DNA of 64,000 nt from Cellvibrionaceae bacterium 1162T.S.0a.05 (GTDB taxonomy: Bacteria; Pseudomonadota; Gammaproteobacteria; Pseudomonadales; Cellvibrionaceae). The notes under the pieces were generated by a model. The model did not search any database, was not told where the DNA came from, and saw nothing but the letters and a program-made list of their open reading frames with translations. Position numbers and translations under genes: made by a program. The stretch spans positions 971,501-1,035,500 of the forward strand of contig LANB01000001.1 of NCBI GenBank assembly GCA_000964245.1, read 5' to 3'. Shown here one piece after another: positions 24,728 to 33,694 of the stretch. Every line of letters begins with the position of its first letter. The stretch's first letter is position 1.

Positions 24728-25378
24728 ATGAAAAAGTCGGATGTATTGAGCCTCGTCATACTGGGTTCGATTGGCCACGGGCTCAACGCCAGCGAAGTTG
24801 ATATCCCTCACAATTTCACCGCCGGAACAGCGGCCGTTGCCAGTGAGGTAAATGCAAACTTTAGTGAAATCGAAACAGCCGTCGATGACAATCACCAAAA
24901 GATTGTCGCGCTGCAAACTGAAGTTGACGCATTGCAAGCGGAAAATAGCAGCCTGCTGAGCCAGATTGAAGACTTACAAAATACGCAGCCCTCTGCCATC
25001 GCGATACCTGTCTCCCCTCGCGGCAGCAGTCCAAATTACGTGGATGTTTCTTCTTCCGATGATAAAGGCGTTTTCACGATTCAATTCAATGTTGCCTTAG
25101 ATCCGGATACAGTCGTTGCAGGAGAAAATGTCATTATCAGTGGTGCCGGCGGCACGGGCACGGGCACTATCAGCTGGACTGACAACAACTCAACCCTTAT
25201 TTACACCATGCTGGATGACTTTATCACGATCGCCCCCTGCTTTTCTGGTGGCCTGGAATTCAATATTCTCGGCGACGGTGACGCCCCTGTTCAGGATGCG
25301 CAAGGTAAAGCCGTTGACGGCGATCGGGACGGTTTACCCGGTGGTGATTTATCAATTACTTACGATATTCTTTGTTAA
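24728..25378 (+). CDS. Secreted protein with coiled coil and Ig-like domain
   Basis: 216 aa. Signal segment (SLVILGSIGHGLNA) is short. The motif IPHNFTAGTAAVASEVNANF, then EIETAVDDN, is a recurrent N-terminal unit of secreted gammaproteobacterial proteins, followed by a heptad-like QTEVDALQAENSSLLSQIED coiled coil (about 55-80) and a SbsA/Big_5-like Ig domain (VSPRGSSPNYVDVSSSDD, NVALDPDTVVAGENVII). Two Cys, one at the C-terminal end. AGGGAACCAAACT ribosome binding site. Probably an extracellular or surface adhesive protein; function unknown. Confidence 0.6.
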   Translation: MKKSDVLSLVILGSIGHGLNASEVDIPHNFTAGTAAVASEVNANFSEIETAVDDNHQKIVALQTEVDALQAENSSLLSQIEDLQNTQPSAIAIPVSPRGSSPNYVDVSSSDDKGVFTIQFNVALDPDTVVAGENVIISGAGGTGTGTISWTDNNSTLIYTMLDDFITIAPCFSGGLEFNILGDGDAPVQDAQGKAVDGDRDGLPGGDLSITYDILC

Positions 25379-25423
25379 TGTACTTATCCCCTGTTGGGTA
25401 TTCGCACCGAAAGCTGCGCAGTA

Positions 25424-26143
25424 TTACCAGGGGATTTCGCTTCCATCCCACGCCAAAATTTTACCCGAATCCTCAGGGCGTAAGCGTTCGATGACGGCAG
25501 TGAGCCTGCCTGCTGAATAATCCGCACTGAATAACTTTCCTTCCGGTACGCGCGCCTGAAAGGGTTCCGAAAGCGCTGTCGCCACTGTCCCCGGATGCAA
25601 GCCGACAACCACGGTTTGTTTTTGACGCCGAGACACTTCGAGGCTGGCTGTTTTGATTAACATATTCAGCGCGGCTTTCGAGGCACGATAGCTGTACCAA
25701 CCACCAAGACGGTTATCGCCGATACTGCCAACGCGCGCTGACATTGCAGCAAACACCGCAGGCCTGTCGCGGCGCAACAAGGGGATAAAATGTTTGGCCA
25801 CCAATGCGGGGCCAATCGCGTTCACGAGGAAATTATGTGCAAGGCTTTCTTGAGAGAGGTTCCCAAGCGCCTTTTCCGGCATCATGTTTTCATCATGTAA
25901 AATACCGGTTGCGACGATCACCCAATCGAGTGAAGGTCGCACCGGGATTTGCGCAACTGCATCAACAATACTCGACTCTTCAGCATAATCAATTCTAATG
26001 GCCTGTATGTTGGAGGCCGTTTTGACTTGCCCTGAGCGCGACAATGCGTAAACAACGTTGGAAGGCTCGTCAGCCAGCACGCGCACAAAGGCTGACCCCA
26101 ATCCACCGGAAGCCCCAATCACAGCAATATTCAAATTTTTCAT
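25424..26143 (-). CDS. Short-chain dehydrogenase/reductase
   Basis: 239 aa Rossmann-fold enzyme. GASGGLGSAF near residue 10 is the NAD(P) loop, DWVIVATGILHDE contains the A-T-G variant of the NNAG motif, and the active site YSYRASKAAL (Tyr-x-x-x-Lys) is intact, with the preceding Ser in MSARVGSIGDN. It belongs to the C-factor/CsgA-like SDR subgroup. Substrate not predictable from sequence. It faces the Ig-like gene convergently. Confidence 0.9.
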   Translation of the reverse strand: MKNLNIAVIGASGGLGSAFVRVLADEPSNVVYALSRSGQVKTASNIQAIRIDYAEESSIVDAVAQIPVRPSLDWVIVATGILHDENMMPEKALGNLSQESLAHNFLVNAIGPALVAKHFIPLLRRDRPAVFAAMSARVGSIGDNRLGGWYSYRASKAALNMLIKTASLEVSRRQKQTVVVGLHPGTVATALSEPFQARVPEGKLFSADYSAGRLTAVIERLRPEDSGKILAWDGSEIPW

Positions 26144-26272
26144 TATGGATTAAATTTTATTCCAACACGATCGTGTCATCATGCTTATAGACCTGAAGAA
26201 ACAGTGACCCACTCATCCGGAGCCACATTACAAACGTATTTCTATAAACGTCTATACGCGGGGATCTAACAA

Positions 26273-26527
26273 ATGGACCAAACAGTGAATATCAGAAAAG
26301 CACTTCGAGTTTTTCATTCCATCCTCGACAAAGGTGAACGTCATGGCAATGAATATCATCTCAATGGGCTGAGAGCGGAGTCAGATTTTGATGGTTACAC
26401 CGCGAGTTTGCGCAATGACTATGTGAGCCTCGATATTTTCTTTCATAACAAGTTTGCCTTTCACTATTCGAACAGTAAGGAAAAAGACCGTTTTTTGGAA
26501 AAAATTGACGCCATGGACAAGACCTGA
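26273..26527 (+). CDS. DUF3081 family protein, 84 aa
   Basis: Small cytoplasmic protein. HGNEYHLNGLRAESDFDGYT, then ASLRND, YVSLDIFFHNKFAFHYSN match the DUF3081 pattern in gammaproteobacteria; function unknown. It is divergent from the SDR gene, and the GGGGATCTAACAA upstream serves as a modest ribosome binding site. Confidence 0.75.
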   Translation: MDQTVNIRKALRVFHSILDKGERHGNEYHLNGLRAESDFDGYTASLRNDYVSLDIFFHNKFAFHYSNSKEKDRFLEKIDAMDKT

Positions 26528-26643
26528 TTTTTTTTGCTCACAACACGTGTTATATAAAAACGCAATTGTTGTGAACCAGCTGTCAGCCTGACTCGTATCT
26601 CTCTCCAACAACCCTTTGAATAAACATTCCGAGGTGAGGAAAG

Positions 26644-26802
26644 ATGATTTACACACTGATTGTATTTGCACTCCTTATTGCTTTCGTCGGCGTGGTCGCC
26701 TTTATTCGAGGTGCTCGATCACACACGCAAAGCATTGCGGCAAAAGAAGAAGCGTATGGCCGCGCTTCCCGCTGTTTGTGGAGCCTGGATCACGAAGCCT
26801 GA
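26644..26802 (+). CDS. Small single-pass membrane protein, 52 aa
   Basis: Begins MIYTLIVFALLIAFVGVVAF, a single hydrophobic helix at the N-terminus, followed by a basic and polar tail ending in CLWSLDHEA. GAGGTGAGGAAAG before the ATG is a strong ribosome binding site, which is the main reason to call it. No family recognised. Confidence 0.5.
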   Translation: MIYTLIVFALLIAFVGVVAFIRGARSHTQSIAAKEEAYGRASRCLWSLDHEA

Positions 26803-27061
26803 TATCAGGCCCATATAATAAACCTGTTGTCGCACCAAAGCGCTTTCACACTCGCCAGCTTTAAGCTACCCGCGTTAGGGCGCGCTATTCAATCCGCCAC
26901 TGACCACGCCCTCATGCTCGATCGCTGTCGACACGGCATCCCCGGTAGCTTGGGACACTGTCTCTGTTATTCATCCTGACGTATTACCCTTCCTTTTACG
27001 CCCAGGCGGATAGGATGTAGCAATTGTTGTAGACAAATAACCAGAAAATAACGAGCTTACT

Positions 27062-29386
27062 ATGAAATTAATAAACGGGGTTTCTGCAGTTTGGCGTTTG
27101 TCCCTCTTCGGCTTGATGGTGTGCGTGCTAATTGCCTGTGAGGCAGAAAAAAAACCAGGTGATGGCGCTTCCATTCCACCCGCCAACTCGGCGCTTGAGG
27201 CGCATATTTATGCTGACGGTGCGCTGGAGGTCATAGACTTCTCGGTGAGCCATCTTTCCGCAGCATTCACAACATTAAATATGCCTGTTCACCTTCACCC
27301 ACTGGAAAACCTCTCTTCGTCAAACCTGGAAAATCGTCCCCCAAATCAGGTTATTGCGGTTTTATTCAGTGATACCGATGCAGAAGCCCTGAAATCAATG
27401 GAGACTATGACGAACACCAATCAGGATTCTCTGGGTTCTGAGGGCTATCAATTGGTCGCCGACAACTCGGATAACAAAATATTTTGGGTAAGAGGGAAAG
27501 ACGCTGCGGGAACAATGTATGGCGGCCTGGAGCTGGCTGAACAAATTTCGCTTCACGGTCTGAAGGGGGTTGAGCCCAAAACCGAAAACCCTTATATGGC
27601 AATGCGCGGAGTGAAATTCAACATCCCTCTGGATGTGCGCACACCAAGCTACACCGACATGGGCGATGCCGGCCAGGAAAATATCGCGACTGTATGGGAT
27701 TACAGTTTCTGGACCCATTACCTCGATCGCCTCGCGGAATACCGCTACAACTTTGTCTCCTTGTGGAATCTTCACCCCTTCCCGTCCATGGTCAAACTGG
27801 ACAACTACCCCGACATTGCGCTCGACAATGTTCAACGCTCGACAACAGCATTCAAGGAATACTATTCCACGCAAGCCCGAGGCTATGACGACCCCGAAAT
27901 ATTGAACAACGTTGAAATAGTCAAAACCTTGAGCATGGAAGAAAAAATCGCATTCTGGCGTAAGGTCATGGAATACGCCAAGTCACGAAACATTACTTTT
28001 TATGTTGTGACATGGAATATTTTTACCTACGGAACCGAAGGTAAATACGGCATCACCGATGCAATCGACAACCCGGAAACCATTCAATATTTCCGTGAGA
28101 GTGTTAGCGAAATGTTCTCCACCTATCCCCTGCTGGGTGGAATAGGCTTGACCACTGGGGAAAATATGCCTGACGCCAACTTCGCTGAAAAAGAAGAGTG
28201 GGCCTACCGCACTTATGGCCTGGGTGTCCTGGATGCCGCGAAAACATTTCCCGATAGAAAAATTACCTTTATTCATCGCCAGCATCAGGCGGGTGCGTCC
28301 GATATTGCGCGAAAATTCAGCTCTCTGCTCGATCAGGAAAACATCGATTTTATCTTCAGTTTTAAATATGCCCAAGCGCATGTATACAGCAGTACGAAAC
28401 AACATTTCCACCACGATTTTCTGGGTGATATTGGCGATATGAAAACCATTTGGACGTTGAGAAATGACGATGTGTATTTGTATCGCTGGGCCGCGCCGGA
28501 ATTCGTGCGAGATTTTATTCTTAATATTCCTTATGAGGTGGGCAAGGGCTACTATCTGGGGTCTGATCAATATATTTGGGGCAGGGATTTCCTCGATAAA
28601 TCCCCACAATATTCCGGCGGATTGGAAATAGACAAACACTGGCTTGAGTGGTTAATTTGGGGCCGCCTTGGCTACAATCCGCACACAGATCAAGCAACGT
28701 TTTCGAAATTAGTTGCCAAAAAATTGGGTTTGGAGAACGTTGATCGTTTATTTTCAGCCTGGCAGGACGCTTCGATGATTTACCCGGTCGTCACCGGTTT
28801 TCATTGGGGTGAATATGATTTTCAGTGGTATATCGAGGCCTGTAATAGCCGACCGGGCCCCGCCGAAACCGACAGCGGTTTCCATGATGTAAATCGCTTT
28901 ATTACGCTCCCTCCGCATCAATCTACTGATTACATATCCATTCCGGATTATGTCGCGGGCGTCGAACGCGCCGGCACAACACCGCCAGAGGTGGTAGCCT
29001 TACTTCATCGCTACACTGACTCTGCGTTGAAAAAAAGCATGACTCTCAAATCAACAAGCGCACCTACGCCTGGCGAGGAACTTTCGCGAACGCTTGAAGA
29101 TATTCATATTATGGCGCTGTTAGGAAAGTACTATGCCTATAAAATTGAAGGCGCAACGGCTTTGGCTCTATACCGTGAAAAAGGCGAAAGTAAGGACAAA
29201 CAGAAATCTATCGAAGCGCTGGAAAACGCGGCTTACTATTGGGAAAAATATACCAAATTAAGTGAAACCTATTATAAAAATCCGGTATGGTTTAATCGGG
29301 TGGGTCATGTTGATTGGGATGAGTTGACTCTGGAAGTCGCAAAGGATATTGACATTGCGAGGCAGGCAAAACATGAGGCGCGCTAA
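27062..29386 (+). CDS. Large glycoside-hydrolase-like lipoprotein (GH67/GH20-N related)
   Basis: 774 aa. Lipoprotein signal with lipobox LIAC near residue 26. An N-terminal domain (30-165) with the KDAAGTMYGGLELAEQI element found in GH20/GH67 N-terminal domains precedes a TIM-barrel-like region: FNIPLDVRTPSY, DRLAEYRYNFVSLWNLHPFP, KSRNITFYVVTWNIF, GGIGLTTGEN and SDQYIWGRDF. The Glu in TTGEN is a candidate catalytic residue. The C-terminal 200 residues look helical. The family resembles alpha-glucuronidase-like enzymes but no substrate can be named. The gene is convergent with the GMC oxidoreductase gene. The start has a weak ribosome binding site. Confidence 0.65.
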   Translation: MKLINGVSAVWRLSLFGLMVCVLIACEAEKKPGDGASIPPANSALEAHIYADGALEVIDFSVSHLSAAFTTLNMPVHLHPLENLSSSNLENRPPNQVIAVLFSDTDAEALKSMETMTNTNQDSLGSEGYQLVADNSDNKIFWVRGKDAAGTMYGGLELAEQISLHGLKGVEPKTENPYMAMRGVKFNIPLDVRTPSYTDMGDAGQENIATVWDYSFWTHYLDRLAEYRYNFVSLWNLHPFPSMVKLDNYPDIALDNVQRSTTAFKEYYSTQARGYDDPEILNNVEIVKTLSMEEKIAFWRKVMEYAKSRNITFYVVTWNIFTYGTEGKYGITDAIDNPETIQYFRESVSEMFSTYPLLGGIGLTTGENMPDANFAEKEEWAYRTYGLGVLDAAKTFPDRKITFIHRQHQAGASDIARKFSSLLDQENIDFIFSFKYAQAHVYSSTKQHFHHDFLGDIGDMKTIWTLRNDDVYLYRWAAPEFVRDFILNIPYEVGKGYYLGSDQYIWGRDFLDKSPQYSGGLEIDKHWLEWLIWGRLGYNPHTDQATFSKLVAKKLGLENVDRLFSAWQDASMIYPVVTGFHWGEYDFQWYIEACNSRPGPAETDSGFHDVNRFITLPPHQSTDYISIPDYVAGVERAGTTPPEVVALLHRYTDSALKKSMTLKSTSAPTPGEELSRTLEDIHIMALLGKYYAYKIEGATALALYREKGESKDKQKSIEALENAAYYWEKYTKLSETYYKNPVWFNRVGHVDWDELTLEVAKDIDIARQAKHEAR

Positions 29387-29405
29387 TCGCAGCGCCTCTA
29401 TTTCT
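29375..29405 (+). terminator. Weak intrinsic terminator at the end of the GH-like gene
   Basis: GAGGCGC and GCGCCTC form a perfect seven-pair stem with a ten-base loop overlapping the stop codon, followed by TATTTCTATATT. The T-run is imperfect. Confidence 0.4.
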
Positions 29406-29457
29406 ATATTCCTGTATTTTCTTATCTAATCCAACACAATCAGTTTCAAAAAATATT

Positions 29458-31140
29458 TTAGATAAGTTGTTTTTGTACTTGTTTTACTGCGTAGTCGCAA
29501 GCCCGCGCAGTTAATGCCATATAGGTGATAGACGGGTTTTGTACCGCTGAAGATGCCATGCATGCGCCATCGGTGACAAATAAATTGGGAATTTCATGGC
29601 TTTGGTTGTGAGCGTTAAGAAAAGACGTTTTCGGGTCTTTCCCCATTCTCGCAGTTCCCATTTCATGAATACCAATGCCTGGCGGATGCGCCTCTGGCGT
29701 ACCCAGCAGTTTAATATTGCTTGCGTTCGCCTTCTTAAGCATTTCGACTGCGGATGCATGCATGTCTTCCATCATGCTGAGCTCATTGTCATGAAAGTGA
29801 CAATTGATGTTCAAGGTAGGTAGCCCGTATTTATCCTTTACCGTGTGATTCAACGCTACGGCATTGTCTTCGTAAGGTAGCATCTCACCAAAACCCGCCA
29901 ATCGCATATTCCATTTTCCTGGCTGCCTTAAAGCGTGTTTAAACTCTGCGCCCAATCCGGGTTGGCCTATTGCTCTGCGCCAACTCGGGCGAGATGCTGA
30001 ACCCTGGTAAGCGAAGCCACGCAAATACCGGTCTTCCTGCTCATTGATATTTTTAAAACGGGTAATATAAATTCCGTTGGGCCGGTGGGCCTGGTGATAC
30101 ATATTTTCATAACCGTCAATATCGCCGCGCGCACCAAATACCCAAAGGTGATCCATTAAATATTTGCCCAATACACCACTGCTGTTACCCAAACCTTGTG
30201 GAAAGGTTTCGTTCGCAGAATTCAATAATAAATGCGTGGTACCCAAAGTCGATGCACAAAGGAAAATCAGATTGCCGCTATATTCCACTTTTTCACGCGT
30301 ATGGGCATCAATGACGCGCACACCGGTTGCGCGATTCGTTTCTTTGTCATAAAGCACCTTTTCCGCAACGCTTTCGGTTTTGATTGTCAGATTTCCCGTT
30401 GCCAAAGCAGCGGGAATACTTGCTGACTGCGAGCTAAAGTAGGAGCCGGTTGAACAACCGCGCTCACAAGGGCCGCAATAGTGGCATGCGGCACGCCCAT
30501 TATGTTCCTGTGTTAACACGGCGACTCGCCCTATGGTCATGGTCCTATCGGAATAGTGTTGCTGCAAAACAGATTTAAAATGCTGCTCAACACAGTTCAT
30601 TTCCATGGGAGGTAAAAATTTACCGTCCGGCAAAACCGGGTTACCTTCCGCCTGGCCACTCACACCCACGAAAGATTCGACATAGTCATACCAGGGTTCA
30701 ATATCCTTGTAACGGATAGGCCAATCAACACCGTAACCATCTTTTGCATTAGCGGAGAAATCCAGATCGCTCCAGCGGTAACATTGACGCCCCCACATTA
30801 GAGAACGCCCCCCAAGATGATCTCCCCTGAACCAGTAAAAGGGTTTATCTTTTCCCGTTGTGAAAGGGTGTTCCCTGTCATTGATAAAAAATTGCCGGGT
30901 GGAGTCTTTCATCGCGTAGCAATTTTTCTGTATCGGATAGTCTTTTTTAAAAGCGGGGTTGTTTCTCTCGTCCCGATAGGTAAATTCCCACGGGGATTTG
31001 TGCTCGCCCTGGTAGTCCTTTCCGTGTTCAATATTGCGACCACGCTCAAGCATTAATACTTTTAGGCCTTTTTTACACAACTCCATGGCAGCGTAACCGC
31101 CGGTGATTCCCGAGCCTACTACGATTGCATCGTATTTCAT
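29458..31140 (-). CDS. GMC-family oxidoreductase, catalytic FAD subunit
   Basis: 560 aa. VVGSGITGGYAAMEL is the FAD-binding Rossmann loop and MLERGRNIEHG the second strand. WFRGDHLGGRSLMWGRQCYR is a GMC motif; CHYCGPCERGC is the cysteine cluster of the gluconate-dehydrogenase-like subgroup; HEMGTARMG holds the catalytic His and QNPSITYMALTARA ends the domain. The start at 31140 is preferred to 31152 because GGGAAG lies just upstream. It oxidises a sugar or polyol and passes electrons to a partner. The small Tat-exported subunit gene lies 70 bases upstream on the same strand. It has no signal peptide of its own, so it would be carried out with the Tat partner. Confidence 0.88.
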   Translation of the reverse strand: MKYDAIVVGSGITGGYAAMELCKKGLKVLMLERGRNIEHGKDYQGEHKSPWEFTYRDERNNPAFKKDYPIQKNCYAMKDSTRQFFINDREHPFTTGKDKPFYWFRGDHLGGRSLMWGRQCYRWSDLDFSANAKDGYGVDWPIRYKDIEPWYDYVESFVGVSGQAEGNPVLPDGKFLPPMEMNCVEQHFKSVLQQHYSDRTMTIGRVAVLTQEHNGRAACHYCGPCERGCSTGSYFSSQSASIPAALATGNLTIKTESVAEKVLYDKETNRATGVRVIDAHTREKVEYSGNLIFLCASTLGTTHLLLNSANETFPQGLGNSSGVLGKYLMDHLWVFGARGDIDGYENMYHQAHRPNGIYITRFKNINEQEDRYLRGFAYQGSASRPSWRRAIGQPGLGAEFKHALRQPGKWNMRLAGFGEMLPYEDNAVALNHTVKDKYGLPTLNINCHFHDNELSMMEDMHASAVEMLKKANASNIKLLGTPEAHPPGIGIHEMGTARMGKDPKTSFLNAHNQSHEIPNLFVTDGACMASSAVQNPSITYMALTARACDYAVKQVQKQLI

Positions 31141-31210
31141 TGCACTTCCCATTCAGTTAATTCGTTTTTTATTTTTCATTTATAAATTGCATAAATTCCT
31201 AAACGGCGAC

Positions 31211-31849
31211 TTACCATGCCCAGGCTTTTCCACTTTCATCAAACGTTTCACAGCCTATGTATTGGCCCATTGTCGGTGCCGCCAATTCCTGGCTCGCACC
31301 AGGTTCAGAGGTGTAGTAACCAATCAAAGTAAATTGCTTCATTAACTTGAAAAAATGAACTGCTTGTAGGTCAACAGTTGTTTCGCCACTTTTTTCATGA
31401 AGGGCTTTATCAAGTTGGCTGAGAACGGCTACCTGCTTACTTTCATCGCATTCAAGGAAGGCTGCGCCATAGGCACTTTGACAGAGTGTTTCCAGTGCAC
31501 TCATGCCATCAAGAAATTCCGTAAGCTCAATTTCAGAAAACCAGCCATCCAGAATGGTATCGATAAACCCGGCAACACCGGCAGCTTTTGCTCCGGGCGT
31601 GTCTGTTTGGGGAATAATAATTTCGGCAATTTCAGCGACAAGTGCGTATTGGGGTGCACTGAGTATTTTTCCCGATGCCCCCTGCGGGTTGGCAGGAGAA
31701 TTCTCTCTGGCGCTGCAGCCGGCTAGAAGGCCGCTTGCAATGGGTGGAAAGAGGGCGGCACCAAATACCGCAGTGGCCCGCTTTAACAGACGGCGTCTAT
31801 CGGGTTCAGATAAGGGTTGTTGGATTTTTCTGGTCATTGTTCTCTTCAT
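31211..31849 (-). CDS. Gluconate 2-dehydrogenase subunit 3-like protein, Tat lipoprotein
   Basis: 212 aa. The N-terminus has a twin-arginine signal (DRRRLLKRATAVFGAALFPP) ending in LLAGCS, a Tat-plus-lipobox signal. The mature part matches the subunit 3 family: LVAEIAEIIIPQTDTPGAKA, VAGFIDTILDGWFSE, FFKLMKQFTLIGYYTSEPGA. It escorts and anchors the GMC subunit encoded next. AGGAGG six bases before the ATG gives a strong ribosome binding site. Confidence 0.9.
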   Translation of the reverse strand: MKRTMTRKIQQPLSEPDRRRLLKRATAVFGAALFPPIASGLLAGCSARENSPANPQGASGKILSAPQYALVAEIAEIIIPQTDTPGAKAAGVAGFIDTILDGWFSEIELTEFLDGMSALETLCQSAYGAAFLECDESKQVAVLSQLDKALHEKSGETTVDLQAVHFFKLMKQFTLIGYYTSEPGASQELAAPTMGQYIGCETFDESGKAWAW

Positions 31850-32052
31850 TATGGGCCTCCTTTATGGGGCCTGCTTTTTTGGGCCTGCTGATAATCAGCA
31901 GCGTGAATCCATGCGCCAGACTACCAACGACAACGATAAGACAGGGTCAAGCCTCGCGAGGCATACGTCTCCACGCCTCCCGAAATTGGCGTTAATTGAT
32001 AACGGATCTATACTGAAAAACAAGGTATTTATTATTAATCAGACGATCACAT

Positions 32053-33606
32053 ATGAAAGGATTATTCAGCAAGAATGACGCACTACCCGAGTTTCTGCGC
32101 CAGCTGACTAATTATGAAGTTACCCTTGCTGACAGGGTTGAGTCCAGTAACGCCGCAGCGGAACCGGTGTTTGGCTATTTCAAAATGGTGCGCGAACTGG
32201 TGCTCACGGCTCGCAGTGGCAGCATTCTGATTGCGACCACAATGGCGCAAATGCAGGATCAGATCAAATCCACCGAGACCATGGCCGACACCCAGCTTTC
32301 CCTGTTTGCAGAACTCGGTGATGACGCCAATTCAGTTGCAGCAGAATCTGCCTCTGTCTCAGAGCACGCCAAACAAATTGCGTCTGTTTCCCTGTCCAAT
32401 CTCAATGTTGCCGAACAGTCTTTGGTCGAATTGTCAGATTTAAAAAACCGCATGGAGCGCGTGTCTGGACAAATGATTGCTTTCGCAGAACAGGTGGAGC
32501 AACTTTATAACCGAGCACAGTCGATCGGGAATATTGGTAAGCTCATCACCGACATCTCACAGCAGACAAATCTGCTCGCCCTGAATGCAGCAATTGAGGC
32601 CGCACGCGCTGGCGAAGCTGGCCGCGGATTTGCGGTTGTGGCAGATGAAGTTCGCAGTTTGGCAGAGCGGGTCAGCGCTGCAACGGGCGAAATTGCTGAC
32701 CACACCAGCGAAATGATCACGCTTGTCGACGATACACGAAAGCACAACCAATCGATTGTTGAAGATACCAGGCAAACCACCGTTTCATTAGTGTCATCTG
32801 CAGATAATTTCTCTCGCTTTGTTCAGGATTTTAGAGAGATGAATATTACCGTCGAGCAGATTGCCGCAGCCATTGTGCAAGTCAGCAATACCAACCAGGC
32901 TATGCAGGAAAAAATTGAACACAACTCGACAATGAGTACCAGCATTAAGCAGGCAATGGGGACGGCGACGAATTTTGCCGATGAATTACGAAACCGAACC
33001 GAAGAGTTGCAAGGCGAACTGGCACATTTTAGAACCGGCAACACCAAGTTCGATGAGCTGGCAGAAACAACCAAATTGTTACGGGACCGTGTTCAACAAA
33101 CCTTGTCCGATGCCAAACACAAGAAAAACCTGAATATATTTGATCAAAACTACCAATACATTCAAGGAAGTAACCCTGAACGGTTTACAACCTCTTACGA
33201 CAGCTATGTCGAGAGAGCCCTCACAGACATCTATGATGACTCTTTGGCAAATTTAGCGGGCTGTACTTATGCTTTAGCCGTGGATAACAAAGGCTATGCC
33301 CCCGCACACAACTCAAAATTTTCCCATGCTCCGACAGGTGACGTCGACATCGATACTGCGCGCGCGCGTCACAAACGTATTTTCTCGGACCCCGTAGGCA
33401 TAAAATTGGCAATGAACACCGAGCCGTTTTTGTTTCAATCCTATCTTCGGGATACCGGTGAAATCATCAATGACTTATCGATGCCAATTTTTATCGACGG
33501 TAAACATTGGGGCGCAGTACGCGTGGGGATTGAGTCCAATAAATTACTTAAACAGGGTTCAGGAAGTATCAACACGCGAATTGCGCGAGATCAAGCTTCG
33601 ATGTAG
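32053..33606 (+). CDS. Soluble methyl-accepting chemotaxis protein with C-terminal sensor
   Basis: 517 aa. No transmembrane helix is visible. The signalling domain comes first (about 70-310): the hairpin tip [20 protein letters not shown], then [19 protein letters not shown], is fully conserved and would bind CheA/CheW. A linker (340-380) leads to a C-terminal domain (about 380-510) with [19 protein letters not shown] and [19 protein letters not shown], the pattern of dCache/PAS-like sensor domains found at the C-terminus of some cytoplasmic MCPs. The order (signalling then sensing) is inverted from the usual receptor and suggests an intracellular cue. The ribosome binding site is weak. Confidence 0.85.
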   Translation: MKGLFSKNDALPEFLRQLTNYEVTLADRVESSNAAAEPVFGYFKMVRELVLTARSGSILIATTMAQMQDQIKSTETMADTQLSLFAELGDDANSVAAESASVSEHAKQIASVSLSNLNVAEQSLVELSDLKNRMERVSGQMIAFAEQVEQLYNRAQSIGNIGKLITDISQQTNLLALNAAIEAARAGEAGRGFAVVADEVRSLAERVSAATGEIADHTSEMITLVDDTRKHNQSIVEDTRQTTVSLVSSADNFSRFVQDFREMNITVEQIAAAIVQVSNTNQAMQEKIEHNSTMSTSIKQAMGTATNFADELRNRTEELQGELAHFRTGNTKFDELAETTKLLRDRVQQTLSDAKHKKNLNIFDQNYQYIQGSNPERFTTSYDSYVERALTDIYDDSLANLAGCTYALAVDNKGYAPAHNSKFSHAPTGDVDIDTARARHKRIFSDPVGIKLAMNTEPFLFQSYLRDTGEIINDLSMPIFIDGKHWGAVRVGIESNKLLKQGSGSINTRIARDQASM

Positions 33607-33634
33607 CCCACAGCGAAATCCTCGCTTCATCGGG

Positions 33635-33694
33635 TTTCGATTCACAGCATTTCGATTCACAGCATTTCCATTTACAGCATTTCCATTCACAATG
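33635..33694. repeat. 15-base tandem repeat, four copies
   Basis: TTTCGATTCACAGCA is repeated at 33635 and 33650 exactly, then with two changes at 33665 (TTTCCATTTACAGCA) and more at 33680. It lies between the MCP gene and the stop codon of the photolyase gene and the last unit overlaps the stop of the latter. Confidence 0.85.
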
